A DNA stretch of 8,590 nt, taken from positions 1,247-9,836 of the forward strand of contig DIKJ01000143.1 of the NCBI GenBank assembly GCA_002424525.1. The letters run 5' to 3'. The notes below the pieces were generated by a model. It did not search any database, was not told the origin of the DNA, and saw nothing but the letters and a program-made list of their open reading frames with translations. The stretch is from Bacteroidales bacterium UBA5621 (GTDB lineage Bacteria > Bacteroidota > Bacteroidia > Bacteroidales > VadinHA17). Position 1 is the stretch's first letter. Each line of letters opens with the position of its first letter. Both the position numbers and the translations under genes were made by a program. Positions 1 through 6,854 of the stretch are shown in pieces.

Positions 1-462
1 GGCGGCTGTCTGACAGATGTGCCCAAGGTCGGTGGCAATCGTAATTTTTTTCTCTCCGGCACAAATGTGGAAGCCAACAGTTTCAGGAGCATCATGACAA
101 ACGGGAAATGCCTCGATGTCAAATCCTGCCAGATGGAATTTTTTCTTCAGGGGAATTTCCCGGACAGAATCTGAGGATATTCTCTTTTGAGTACCGAGAA
201 TGCTTTTCCAGATTTTGCCGGTAGTAAATGCAGGAATGTTGTGCCTCCTGGCAAGCACTTCCAGTCCTCTGATATGATCCGTATGGTTATGTGTAATAAG
301 GAGACCCATTACGGCGTGCATGTGAATATCCACACTTTTCAGAGATTTACAGACAGTAGTTGCTGAAATTCCGGCATCGATCAGAATACCTTGCACCTCA
401 TTCCCCAGGTAATAACTGTTGCCACTGCTTCCACTGGCAAGGCTGTAAAAATTAAGCTTCAT
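1..462 (-). CDS. YycJ/WalJ-like MBL-fold metallo-hydrolase (N-terminal part, cut by window edge)
   Basis: Reading leftwards from an ATG at 462-460, the frame stays open to base 1, giving 154 residues of a protein whose family is usually about 260 long. The start SLASGSSGNS (residues 7-16) is the hallmark of the YycJ/WalJ branch of metallo-beta-lactamase-fold proteins. The metal-binding motif is H58-N-H60-T-D62-H63. HDAPETVGF (123-131) and the metal-ligand region TDLGH (144-148) follow in the expected order. No signal peptide is seen, so it should be cytoplasmic. Characterised relatives are DNA exonucleases linked to repair or to WalKR signalling in Firmicutes; the role in Bacteroidota is inferred only from similarity. 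The gene starts 13 bases after the lipoprotein gene at 476-1615, suggesting cotranscription. The C-terminal part lies outside the window. Family assignment is secure, substrate is not. Confidence 0.9.
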   Translation of the reverse strand, partial: MKLNFYSLASGSSGNSYYLGNEVQGILIDAGISATTVCKSLKSVDIHMHAVMGLLITHNHTDHIRGLEVLARRHNIPAFTTGKIWKSILGTQKRISSDSVREIPLKKKFHLAGFDIEAFPVCHDAPETVGFHICAGEKKITIATDLGHICQTAA

Positions 463-475
463 TAATGATTTTCCC

Positions 476-1615
476 TTACTCCCTTATGCAATATGTGAAA
501 TACATTGCCCAGTTGCTGCCACCGAAATCGTACCCTGCGGCCCAGGCGGTTTCAGTTTTGCCGCATACCGGCTCGCAGGCAGAAGGGAATTCCGTCAGAA
601 AGACCGTTGATATTGTGATCTGAAAAGGCTGAGCCATATCATCCGGGAGAAGTATGATGGCGATCTTATCGTCACATTGCGGCAGAAATCCTTCCCCGCT
701 GTTGTAAGCCTCTTCAAGGATCTTATCAACTCTTGCCTGGGACCAGTCACCCAGACCGCTTTCGGTAATATCATTCTCCAGAAGCAGCCAAATAGTCCTC
801 TGAACATCACCATATGTAAAAACTTTCCCGTCGGGAGCCGGGTTACCCGGATAATCCTGATTGATGATCCAGTTTACCAGATCCATGTTCTCAGGTTTAT
901 CTATCAGACCAAGAGTGGCGAGATCCGGATCATAGCTTGAAATTACTTTCGTCTTATAATCGACATTATTGTAAATCACATTGCCAACATCTATGCACCA
1001 GCCATCATAGGTGCCGTCAAGGATGCCCCCTTCCGTAATTGTTGTTTTGAAATAACTTTGTGATCCCGGAACAGGATATTCAACTTTTATGACAGCCGTT
1101 TCCGGAAGTGATAAGCTGAACTCCTCCAGGCTGGTCTTCCACTGCAAAACCGGAGCAACTACCGCATGAGCAAGAATACAGATCTGATTAACGCCGCCCG
1201 GAATGATAACATCATATGTATAATTTGTAACAGCCGGATGATGATCTGAGTGGTATTCAAACAGCCCGGGAACAGGATTGCCCCCTCTGTTCGCAGGGAC
1301 CTCCTCGAGGCTGCCGGTAACAGACAGGTGAGACTCTGAGATGACCCAGCCGTCATCGGCTACATATGTTACTTTCAGCAAATTATCCTCCAGGGTGACA
1401 ATAAGCTCCCCCACCTTCGTATTCTTGCCTGCAAGAAGGTCCGCCCGGAGCTCTCCACCACAAACATCCTGATAAACATAACTTATCATATCCATGTCAT
1501 TTGGATTTTTGCCTCCCGGCCTTCCCTTGTCAGAAGGATCCTGATTCTTTTCGCATGAGATAAGGAGGAGCACCGTCATGGAAAGAATACCGATTGATGA
1601 AAATTTACTTTTCAT
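476..1615 (-). CDS. Surface/periplasmic lipoprotein with a thioester-domain-like Cys/Gln motif pair
   Basis: I start it at the ATG at 1615-1613 (379 residues). A GTG nine bases upstream is in frame but adds only three residues before a normal lipoprotein signal peptide. The signal peptide has a lipobox LLISC with Cys21. An N-terminal beta-rich region (about 44-157) contains DLLAGKN, a TYVADDGW stretch and FEYHSDHHP, a pattern I associate with other Bacteroidota secreted proteins. The middle (about 195-320) has GWCIDVG (Cys207) and, 65 residues later, DVQRTIW (Gln272). These resemble the [YFL]C and Q-x-x-[IV]-W motifs that form the Cys-Gln thioester bond in Gram-positive surface adhesins (TQXA/TED domains). 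The C-terminus has ETAWAAG...NWAMYFTY, another motif seen in Bacteroidota exported proteins. The thioester assignment is inferred from two short motifs. A lipid-anchored envelope protein is well supported. Confidence 0.88.
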   Translation of the reverse strand: MKSKFSSIGILSMTVLLLISCEKNQDPSDKGRPGGKNPNDMDMISYVYQDVCGGELRADLLAGKNTKVGELIVTLEDNLLKVTYVADDGWVISESHLSVTGSLEEVPANRGGNPVPGLFEYHSDHHPAVTNYTYDVIIPGGVNQICILAHAVVAPVLQWKTSLEEFSLSLPETAVIKVEYPVPGSQSYFKTTITEGGILDGTYDGWCIDVGNVIYNNVDYKTKVISSYDPDLATLGLIDKPENMDLVNWIINQDYPGNPAPDGKVFTYGDVQRTIWLLLENDITESGLGDWSQARVDKILEEAYNSGEGFLPQCDDKIAIILLPDDMAQPFQITISTVFLTEFPSACEPVCGKTETAWAAGYDFGGSNWAMYFTYCIRE

Positions 1616-1663
1616 GATTCTCACATATAAGTAATAAACCTGACTAAGACATGTGCATTATCA

Positions 1664-1671
1664 CAAATATA
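1664..1671 (-). promoter_or_regulatory. Possible -7 box for the thioester-like lipoprotein gene
   Basis: The minus strand reads TATATTTG, a full match to the Bacteroidota -7 consensus TAnnTTTG. It sits about 48 bases before the ATG at 1615. No TTG is found at the expected distance of about 20 bases upstream, so the call rests on one box only in AT-rich DNA. Confidence 0.35.
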
Positions 1672-1745
1672 TCAAAAAAAGTAAAATTTACCTGAGTATT
1701 ATCCTATTAACCGGTTTAAATACATCCAGGCATTATTGTCTGGTC

Positions 1746-2531
1746 CTATTTCAGCTGAAAATTAATTCTTACCGTGAACCATACAGGCACAGGTTTTCCA
1801 CCCTGCTTACCGGGTCTGAACGCAGGAAGCAGTGAAACAACCCTCATGGCTTCGTTATCAAGTTCAGTATCAACTCCTTTGAAGATGCTGACCTTATCAA
1901 CACCCCCTTTGGGGGTAACACAGAACTTAACGAACACTCTTCCCTGAACGTTGTTCTCCTTGGCTATCTCGGGATACTGGGTATTCTCATGGAGGAACCT
2001 GTTAAGTGCTGATTCACCCCCGGGGAACATCGGCATCTCTTCGACCACTATAAAAGGTTCGGTCTCCGGCTCTTCTTCCCTGACCTCATCCAATACTTCA
2101 GCCACAGCCAGTACTTCAAAAACATCAGCGTCGCGGATCTCAATCCTTGCATCATCAGCAGTCAGAAGCCTCCCTGCCTCCTCCGGTTTGACCGAGTCAA
2201 CTATTACCGGCGGGATATATCGTGTCTGCTGAACAGCCTCCTCAACAGGAGGAGGCGCTGCCGGAGGTGGTGCAACCCTCTCGGCCGGCTGGTCAAGATT
2301 CTCCATCTTGATCTCAACAACCCTCTCTTCTTTTTCCAGCCCTCCCTCCATAGCTTTGGCATTAAGATAGGGTACGATTACTGCAACAGCTACTACAGCT
2401 ATTCCGAAAGCCATCGAAGCAAGCAAGGTGCGCGGATATTTCCTGCGCATGATGTAAGCTCCGTACTCCTTGTTCCTGTGTTCAAAGACAATGTCGTCGA
2501 AATCAGGAATCCTCGTCTGCTCTTTTTTCAT
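1746..2531 (-). CDS. tonB: TonB energy transducer
   Basis: This 261-residue protein has the complete Bacteroidota TonB layout. A cytoplasmic N-terminus contains FEHRNKEYGAYIMRRKYPR (16-34). One membrane helix follows at about 36-56. A periplasmic proline-rich stretch (APPPAAPPPVEE, 87-98) and an acidic linker come next. The TonB C-terminal domain (about 186-260) begins at YPEIAKENNVQGRVFVKF and ends VPVWFTVRINFQLK. The segment EEMPMFPGGESALNRFL (164-180) just before it is typical of this subfamily. TonB couples the inner-membrane proton-motive force, through ExbB and ExbD, to TonB-dependent outer-membrane transporters such as SusC proteins. No exbB, exbD or receptor gene lies nearby, so its partners cannot be inferred. 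It stands alone with its own promoter at 2599-2629. Confidence 0.96.
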   Translation of the reverse strand: MKKEQTRIPDFDDIVFEHRNKEYGAYIMRRKYPRTLLASMAFGIAVVAVAVIVPYLNAKAMEGGLEKEERVVEIKMENLDQPAERVAPPPAAPPPVEEAVQQTRYIPPVIVDSVKPEEAGRLLTADDARIEIRDADVFEVLAVAEVLDEVREEEPETEPFIVVEEMPMFPGGESALNRFLHENTQYPEIAKENNVQGRVFVKFCVTPKGGVDKVSIFKGVDTELDNEAMRVVSLLPAFRPGKQGGKPVPVWFTVRINFQLK

Positions 2532-2598
2532 GACATTCTTTTTTAATTAATCCGATAGCTTAAATGATCTGCATCCGTTTATATTTTGTCACACATAA

Positions 2599-2629
2599 CA
2601 AAGATACAACGAACTTTTTAGTTTTACAA
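2599..2629 (-). promoter_or_regulatory. Bacteroidota-type promoter for tonB
   Basis: On the minus strand TTG (2629-2627) is separated by exactly 20 bases from TATCTTTG (2606-2599). This matches the Bacteroidota primary sigma consensus TTG-N19-21-TAnnTTTG. Transcription would start near 2592, giving a leader of about 60 bases before the tonB ATG at 2531. No Shine-Dalgarno sequence is visible in the AT-rich leader, which is usual for this phylum. Confidence 0.75.
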
Positions 2630-2693
2630 CTAATTTCTTAATTAATTTGACAAAAGGTCTGATATTCTTTATGAAAAGAGATTTTAGCTGATG

Positions 2694-2755
2694 CCGTAAG
2701 CTGGAATATGGGATTTTTAACACTGCCGGACGGCGGAAAGTCCTTTCCGGCAAGG
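2694..2755. other. Short imperfect GC-rich inverted repeat between the zinc-ribbon gene and tonB
   Basis: In the 233-base gap between the zinc-ribbon gene and tonB, GCCGGA and TCCGGC flank a core that also contains GGAAAG/CTTTCC, so alternative small hairpins can form (about 2724-2752). There is no T-run on either strand at the right place, so I do not call it an intrinsic terminator. It could still slow or end transcription from the gene at 2765-3187. The rest of the gap holds only the tonB promoter. Confidence 0.25.
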
Positions 2756-2764
2756 ATTTCAGAG

Positions 2765-3187
2765 CTAATCAGTATAGATGAAAACCCGGTTTCGCTTACA
2801 TACAGTGCACTTGCCCACAATCACCCCCTCGTCGAAAAAACCGGGTATACCCTGTTCACCCTCAAAACGCTCGCATTGCCCGGCCGTGAAGACCCTGCTC
2901 CCGCACTCACACTCCGGCCTTTCTTCCTTCAGCCATTTTCTATGTGGCCCGGTAAAGGTGAAAAGAGGTCCTAAATATCCACACGATGTACATTCTCCCC
3001 AGATTATTCCCCTGAAATTCCATTCCTCAGATCCGGCATGATGTTCGATGGTCAGTTTAAATGTTTCCGATCTGCACGAATTGCAGACATATAAGCGGAA
3101 TTTATGAAAATGGTCCGGATAATTATGGCTATTAATACATTGTTCAGCAAAAGCATCCAGATCTGAAAGGGAAGGGGGTTCTTTCAT
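2765..3187 (-). CDS. Small protein with two predicted zinc ribbons, function unknown
   Basis: The ATG at 3187-3185 gives 140 residues; a TTG one codon earlier is in frame but less likely. Cysteines fall in pairs. C35-x2-C38 with C66-x2-C69 (CNSC...CTSC) would form one ribbon. C93-x-C95 with C127-x2-C130 (CECG...CTVC) would form a second. A short acidic, helical N-terminus (about 1-28) comes first, and there is no signal peptide or membrane helix. It is therefore probably a cytoplasmic, zinc-binding protein acting through RNA, DNA or protein contacts. I do not recognise a named family. The first ribbon is followed by an aromatic stretch (LGPLFTFTGPHRKWL). It lies 66 bases downstream of the membrane-protein gene at 3254-3835 and may share its transcript. 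Confidence 0.8.
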   Translation of the reverse strand: MKEPPSLSDLDAFAEQCINSHNYPDHFHKFRLYVCNSCRSETFKLTIEHHAGSEEWNFRGIIWGECTSCGYLGPLFTFTGPHRKWLKEERPECECGSRVFTAGQCERFEGEQGIPGFFDEGVIVGKCTVCKRNRVFIYTD

Positions 3188-3253
3188 CAATTATTATCCT
3201 GTGTGAAAATACAAATATCTGCCTGCCAGTTTAAGGATGGCCGGTTATTCATC

Positions 3254-3835
3254 TCAGTTCACAAATATCTGGTCAGCAAGAATACCCAGTATCAGTCCGC
3301 CTAAAATGCATAACCCTGCCAGGACAATCATTATAATACCTGCCAGGGTAATAAGGAGAGGCTGGCTTTCCCTGACCTGTATGAAATATTTATCGGGATC
3401 AGCCATTTTGAAAGGAGTCAGCCCTATGATGCTGTTCTCCAGTCCGGTAATGCTTGAACCTTCAGTCAGTGCGAGTATATAATTCCCGGCTGGTGCAGAA
3501 AACCGGTAAAGCTCCATCCTGGCCGTTTTACGGTTGTTTGAGTTAAGTCTCAGAAGCAGGGACGAGAGCCTTATTTCCTCACTTGTCGATTTGTCGATTA
3601 TCACCGGTTTAAATTCATCCAGCGGAGCCTTCGTGAAAGATTCTCCCTTATGCCATATTGAATATGTTCCTGCACGGGGCAGACTGAATTCTGCTGTTTT
3701 CCGGGCATATGGGATCTCAAGTAAAATGTTCCCCGAAAAGGTCTTGTTCACCAGCCTGATCGATAATATCAGCAGTATTATCCCAACCGGGATTAAACAA
3801 AAAAGCAAAATCTGCATTTTCCTGGATTTTTCCAC
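3254..3835 (-). CDS. Two-helix membrane protein with a central non-cytoplasmic domain, function unknown
   Basis: The longest frame begins at a GTG (3835) and gives 193 residues. A stop codon lies directly upstream in frame, and the next ATG (3817) would remove six residues including K3, R5 and K6, which suit the inside end of the first helix. I therefore prefer the GTG with moderate certainty. One hydrophobic helix lies at about 8-28 and a second at about 160-186. The 130 residues between them look beta-rich (FSLPRAGTYSIWHKG, SAPAGNYILALTEG) and should lie in the periplasm with both ends in the cytoplasm. The AGTYSIW and AGNYILAL phrases resemble the strands of a jelly-roll or Ig-like sandwich. 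I recognise no named family. The zinc-ribbon gene follows after 66 bases. Confidence 0.8.
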   Translation of the reverse strand: MEKSRKMQILLFCLIPVGIILLILSIRLVNKTFSGNILLEIPYARKTAEFSLPRAGTYSIWHKGESFTKAPLDEFKPVIIDKSTSEEIRLSSLLLRLNSNNRKTARMELYRFSAPAGNYILALTEGSSITGLENSIIGLTPFKMADPDKYFIQVRESQPLLITLAGIIMIVLAGLCILGGLILGILADQIFVN

Positions 3836-3927
3836 TCATTTTTCAATTAAAGACACCTGATTTATATGGTCAGAGGTTCAGGACGACTCAATCGTCTCGC
3901 CGATCGCAGGCACATTGATGAGACAAT

Positions 3928-5556
3928 TTAGTAAAGCACCTCTTTGCCCTGTTTAAAGACAATGTCGACAGGTATCCCGGCATCATTGACCCTGCTGAGG
4001 TCCCTGCGAAGAGTTTCGGTCATGATTCCGTCACTTTCTATCCATGCCCTGGCTGCTTCATAATCGCCATTCCCCTGCACCTCAAGGATTCTTCCTAAAA
4101 GCGATTCCACAGCTGTTTTCATCTCCCCGAGATTTACCCTGTAGTATCCGTTATCCTGGTAAACAAATGCTCCGTTATCGGCAAAATATTTCATAGCCAG
4201 CATGTTTGCCTTGCCATGAGAACTGGCAGCTCCAAAGCGGCTGGAACGGAAGATCCCTGCGAAAAAGGTGACATAGTTGTTCATCACCTCGCCGCTCGTT
4301 ATCTCACCCATTTCGTATAGTTTTGTAACAAGCCAGAGTCCCATAATATCGGCTTTTGCCTCCTCCAGTGTCGAGTATTGCTCCTTCAGTGCCTCCCTCG
4401 CCGGGCCTTTTCCATTAATTGTATTCTTTACGCCCATTCCGTGTGCTACTTCATGGAAAGTGGTGTTCTCGAAGAAGGCATCGAAAGTGATATGCTTACG
4501 CTGGCTCTCATCAATAAGCATGGTGGCGATCGGCATAAGTATGTTGTCGAACTTCGCTTTCATCGAGTTCTTGAGCTGGAGCTTGCGGCTGCCGATGGCA
4601 AGATGGATCTCCGGGTCGTTGGGCAGGTTGATGGCTATGGTTTTGCTTCCCGCGTTGCAGTCGCCCGCGTAATAGATCGCATCATAAACGTTCATGTCTG
4701 CGTCGGTGCCAGGCTGTTCAGCCCTGTACTCCGGAGCAACCGGAAGGCCGGCCTGCAAACCCGGAAGCATGGCGTTGAATTTCTCAAGCTGAGCGCTCCA
4801 GACAGGGTCTTTTACCAGGACGAACGCTTCATGGGCAGCCTTGTAGCCAAACAGCTGATCTTCGTAGTTCTCTATCGGTCCCACAACAAAATCAATATTC
4901 GACTCTCTCATCTCCATCCATGCAAAATCGCTGGGCTGGTAATCGTTGGAGAGCAGGGCTTCTGCCCTCATGGTCAGATATTTCTTCAGGCCGGCATCTG
5001 CCGCCAGATCCGCTGCCTTGCGCATTAGATCTGCAGCCTTCAGGTGTTGTTCCCTGTACGCTTCAGAATATGGCACTGTCTTCAGTTTACCCTCGCTGTC
5101 GCGGCTCACGATCGTGTAGAGGTTGGTCTTGTCGGGATCATCCCATGACTCAAACTCCGCGACCGTCATATCCTCAGGATAGAATTTTGCGCCAGGGAGC
5201 TTTTCCCCGAATCCCGGAATAAAGGGTTTGTTATTGTCGAGCCTGTCCCACGGGCCATAGTGGATTTTTAGATAGTTTCTGGCATACTCATTACCGATCT
5301 TTGCAAACAACTCCTCCCTGTCTCCGTATGCCTGCATCCAGAAAATATCATCCATCACGGCCGCAGCATCAATAAGGATGCTTATAATCTCTCTCTCCTG
5401 ACTTGTCAGCCAGTTAAGATCGGTGGTCAGTGTCACCTCTTTAAATTTTGCCAGATTAGCTTTCATTTCTTCTGTCAGTTTTTTCTCCCCCGGATTACAG
5501 CTGGCCAGCATCAGTGTCAGCATAACCGCAAAAATGTTGATGATCCTTGGTTTCAT
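3928..5556 (-). CDS. Lipoprotein zinc peptidase of the dipeptidyl-peptidase III (M49) type
   Basis: The ATG at 5556 gives 542 residues; an in-frame TTG upstream adds ten residues before an obvious signal peptide, so I reject it. The signal peptide ends in a lipobox LMLASC with Cys20. The catalytic zinc site is FHEVAHGMG (H368, E369, H372), followed by EEAKAD (398-403), whose second Glu should be the third zinc ligand. EEAKAD matches the EExxAD motif of M49 dipeptidyl peptidases. The first motif is the five-residue HEXXH form, not the usual HEXXGH; bacterial M49 enzymes with a pentapeptide are known, for example from Caldithrix abyssi. The enzyme should cleave dipeptides from peptide N-termini at the outer membrane or in the periplasm; substrate is not known. 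Its neighbour upstream, 56 bases away, is the Tat-exported cysteine-rich protein. Confidence 0.9.
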   Translation of the reverse strand: MKPRIINIFAVMLTLMLASCNPGEKKLTEEMKANLAKFKEVTLTTDLNWLTSQEREIISILIDAAAVMDDIFWMQAYGDREELFAKIGNEYARNYLKIHYGPWDRLDNNKPFIPGFGEKLPGAKFYPEDMTVAEFESWDDPDKTNLYTIVSRDSEGKLKTVPYSEAYREQHLKAADLMRKAADLAADAGLKKYLTMRAEALLSNDYQPSDFAWMEMRESNIDFVVGPIENYEDQLFGYKAAHEAFVLVKDPVWSAQLEKFNAMLPGLQAGLPVAPEYRAEQPGTDADMNVYDAIYYAGDCNAGSKTIAINLPNDPEIHLAIGSRKLQLKNSMKAKFDNILMPIATMLIDESQRKHITFDAFFENTTFHEVAHGMGVKNTINGKGPAREALKEQYSTLEEAKADIMGLWLVTKLYEMGEITSGEVMNNYVTFFAGIFRSSRFGAASSHGKANMLAMKYFADNGAFVYQDNGYYRVNLGEMKTAVESLLGRILEVQGNGDYEAARAWIESDGIMTETLRRDLSRVNDAGIPVDIVFKQGKEVLY

Positions 5557-5612
5557 GGGAATTGGATTTTTGTAATTTAATGGCAAGGTATAAAAAACTT
5601 GCTATATTTTCT

Positions 5613-6641
5613 TCAATCAAAAATCATCATGTTAACCTTCTGTGCTACCTTTTTTGCTATATCAGTACAATGATTCATGCAGTGACCGGATAAATAACTT
5701 TTTGCATCTTTTACCCTGGAAAAATTATACCCCCAGATATCATAACAGGTTGCAGAACTAAATTCATTCCTGAACCAGCTGCCCAATTCATCACTCAAAA
5801 TAATTGACCTGTTAAAATTATTAATCTCTTCACTCAATGCCACATTGCTTTCCTGCTTCAGTAACCTGTTCATCCTTGCAACCCTTGAATAGCTGTTCTC
5901 AACTTTTGCTGTTACTGCGCTCAATGCCATAACACCCGCGGCAAGCGCACCGCAAGTACGGTTAAGCAATGCTATGCCTCCGATAAATACCCACGATGAG
6001 TCAAGAAGTTCTTTTGTGACCTGGAATTTGCTGTTAAGGTTATTCAGAACGTGATGTGCACAATGGAATTTATTTTCATCATAGGCCTTCAGCAGAAGCG
6101 AATACGATTCTATTCCTTCGTCAGATAAACGGTCAGGACTTTTAACTGCCTTTGAAAAAGGTTTATGAAAATTCCGAATTGTTTTCATGCATGCCGACAT
6201 ACCTCCCTGGCGTATCTTGCCGCAAATACACGAACCATTAAAGTCAGCAAACTCATTTATATATGATTGTGCATTGGTGATTACATCAAGTTTTTCTGAA
6301 ACCCCGTCAAGATCAGGGTTCTGATATCCCATGAACATCAAGGGTGCAGTAAGTACCCCGCACTCCATGCCGGGTCCGGCAATGCCCCCGGCCATTCCAC
6401 CAGCATACAGAACCATATTGGTATTTTGAACGCCATTTATTCCCAGGAGTGTCTGCATAACGCTTGGTGCACAATGACCCATTCTGCGTACATTGTTTAT
6501 AGTTCTCAGCTTCTTTGTATTTAATACACCATAACCAATCAGTCCGGTTGTGCCTGCGGCGGCTATTGCCAGCAGACTTTTTTTAGTAAACTCTCTTCTG
6601 CTTAATGATCCTTTGCGTTTATTAATATCCCTGCTTTCCAT
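5613..6641 (-). CDS. Tat-exported cysteine-rich protein with two tandem C_GCAxxG_C_C redox domains
   Basis: The protein has 342 residues from an ATG at 6641. A twin-arginine signal, SRREFTKKSLLAIAAAG (14-30), directs folded export. Two related halves follow. Half one has GHC57, GMEC94G, C138-x-C140 and C151. Half two has FHC194, NRTC230G, C299, HC321 and C325. The spacing C57-C94 (37) nearly equals C194-C230 (36), and both CG motifs follow a glycine-rich GGxA helix. This matches the C_GCAxxG_C_C (putative redox-active) family, usually a single domain of about 130-150 residues. Tat export suggests folding, perhaps with a metal or cofactor, before transport, but no cofactor is visible. The gene reads into the M49 peptidase gene with no terminator between them. 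Family assignment is by motif and spacing. Confidence 0.85.
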   Translation of the reverse strand: MESRDINKRKGSLSRREFTKKSLLAIAAAGTTGLIGYGVLNTKKLRTINNVRRMGHCAPSVMQTLLGINGVQNTNMVLYAGGMAGGIAGPGMECGVLTAPLMFMGYQNPDLDGVSEKLDVITNAQSYINEFADFNGSCICGKIRQGGMSACMKTIRNFHKPFSKAVKSPDRLSDEGIESYSLLLKAYDENKFHCAHHVLNNLNSKFQVTKELLDSSWVFIGGIALLNRTCGALAAGVMALSAVTAKVENSYSRVARMNRLLKQESNVALSEEINNFNRSIILSDELGSWFRNEFSSATCYDIWGYNFSRVKDAKSYLSGHCMNHCTDIAKKVAQKVNMMIFD

Positions 6642-6700
6642 AAAAGAATCGGTTATTAGTCCGTTAACCTGTTATAATATGAGACAATAATTGGTTAGTC

Positions 6701-6708
6701 CAAACTTA
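6701..6708 (-). promoter_or_regulatory. Possible -7 box for the Tat-exported redox protein gene
   Basis: The minus strand reads TAAGTTTG, a full match to TAnnTTTG, about 60 bases before the ATG at 6641. No TTG lies 19-21 bases upstream, so this is a partial match only. Confidence 0.3.
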
Positions 6709-6743
6709 CAAAATAATAGAACTTAAACTACAGAAGTAAGGCA

Positions 6744-6854
6744 ATGAAACACTTTTTGGAAATCCCTGGTATTTCATTATTTTTTATTGCTTTGTTACTA
6801 ATTGTTACTTCGTGCAAAAAGAAGCCCGGGCAACCGGTATGCTGTAAGAAATAG
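6744..6854 (+). CDS. Micro-lipoprotein (36 residues) with a C-terminal Cys-Cys pair
   Basis: A 37-codon frame runs from ATG 6744 to TAG 6852-6854. It encodes MKHFLEIPGIS, a hydrophobic core FFIALLLI and the lipobox LIVTSC with Cys24. The mature peptide would be only 13 residues, CKKKPGQPVCCKK: a lipid-anchored, strongly positive tail with two adjacent cysteines. TAAGG, six bases before the ATG, is a modest ribosome-binding site. A perfect terminator hairpin starts at the base after the stop codon, which supports a real transcribed unit. The gene diverges from the cysteine-rich Tat protein gene, with 102 bases between their starts. Very short lipoproteins of this kind occur in Bacteroidota and are often missed by annotation because of length. 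Function is unknown; metal binding, disulfide exchange or simple membrane anchoring are guesses. Confidence 0.72.
   Translation: MKHFLEIPGISLFFIALLLIVTSCKKKPGQPVCCKK

Noticed and set aside
2638..2820. Minus-strand 60-codon frame partly overlapping the zinc-ribbon gene
   Set aside because: It overlaps the 3' end of a better-supported gene in another frame, has no recognisable motif, and runs over AT-rich promoter DNA of tonB.
3211..3271. An 11-base direct repeat ACAAATATCTG at 3211-3221 and 3261-3271, exactly 50 bases apart
   Set aside because: Only two copies, AT-rich, and one is inside a coding region; most likely chance.
3871..3888. GACGA/TCGTC small hairpin between the membrane-protein and peptidase genes
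   Set aside because: A five-base stem with no T-run after it on either strand is too weak to be called a terminator.
4378..5028. Plus-strand frame of 216 codons
   Set aside because: It lies wholly inside the M49 peptidase gene, whose motifs and signal peptide are clear, so it is a shadow frame.
5583..5605. GCAAG/CTTGC inverted repeat with an A/T run in its loop before the peptidase gene
   Set aside because: The stem is five bases and the T-run lies in the loop, not after the stem, so it is not a terminator.
6673..6678. TATAAT on the plus strand
   Set aside because: It resembles an Escherichia coli -10 box, but Bacteroidota primary sigma uses TAnnTTTG, and no matching upstream element is seen.
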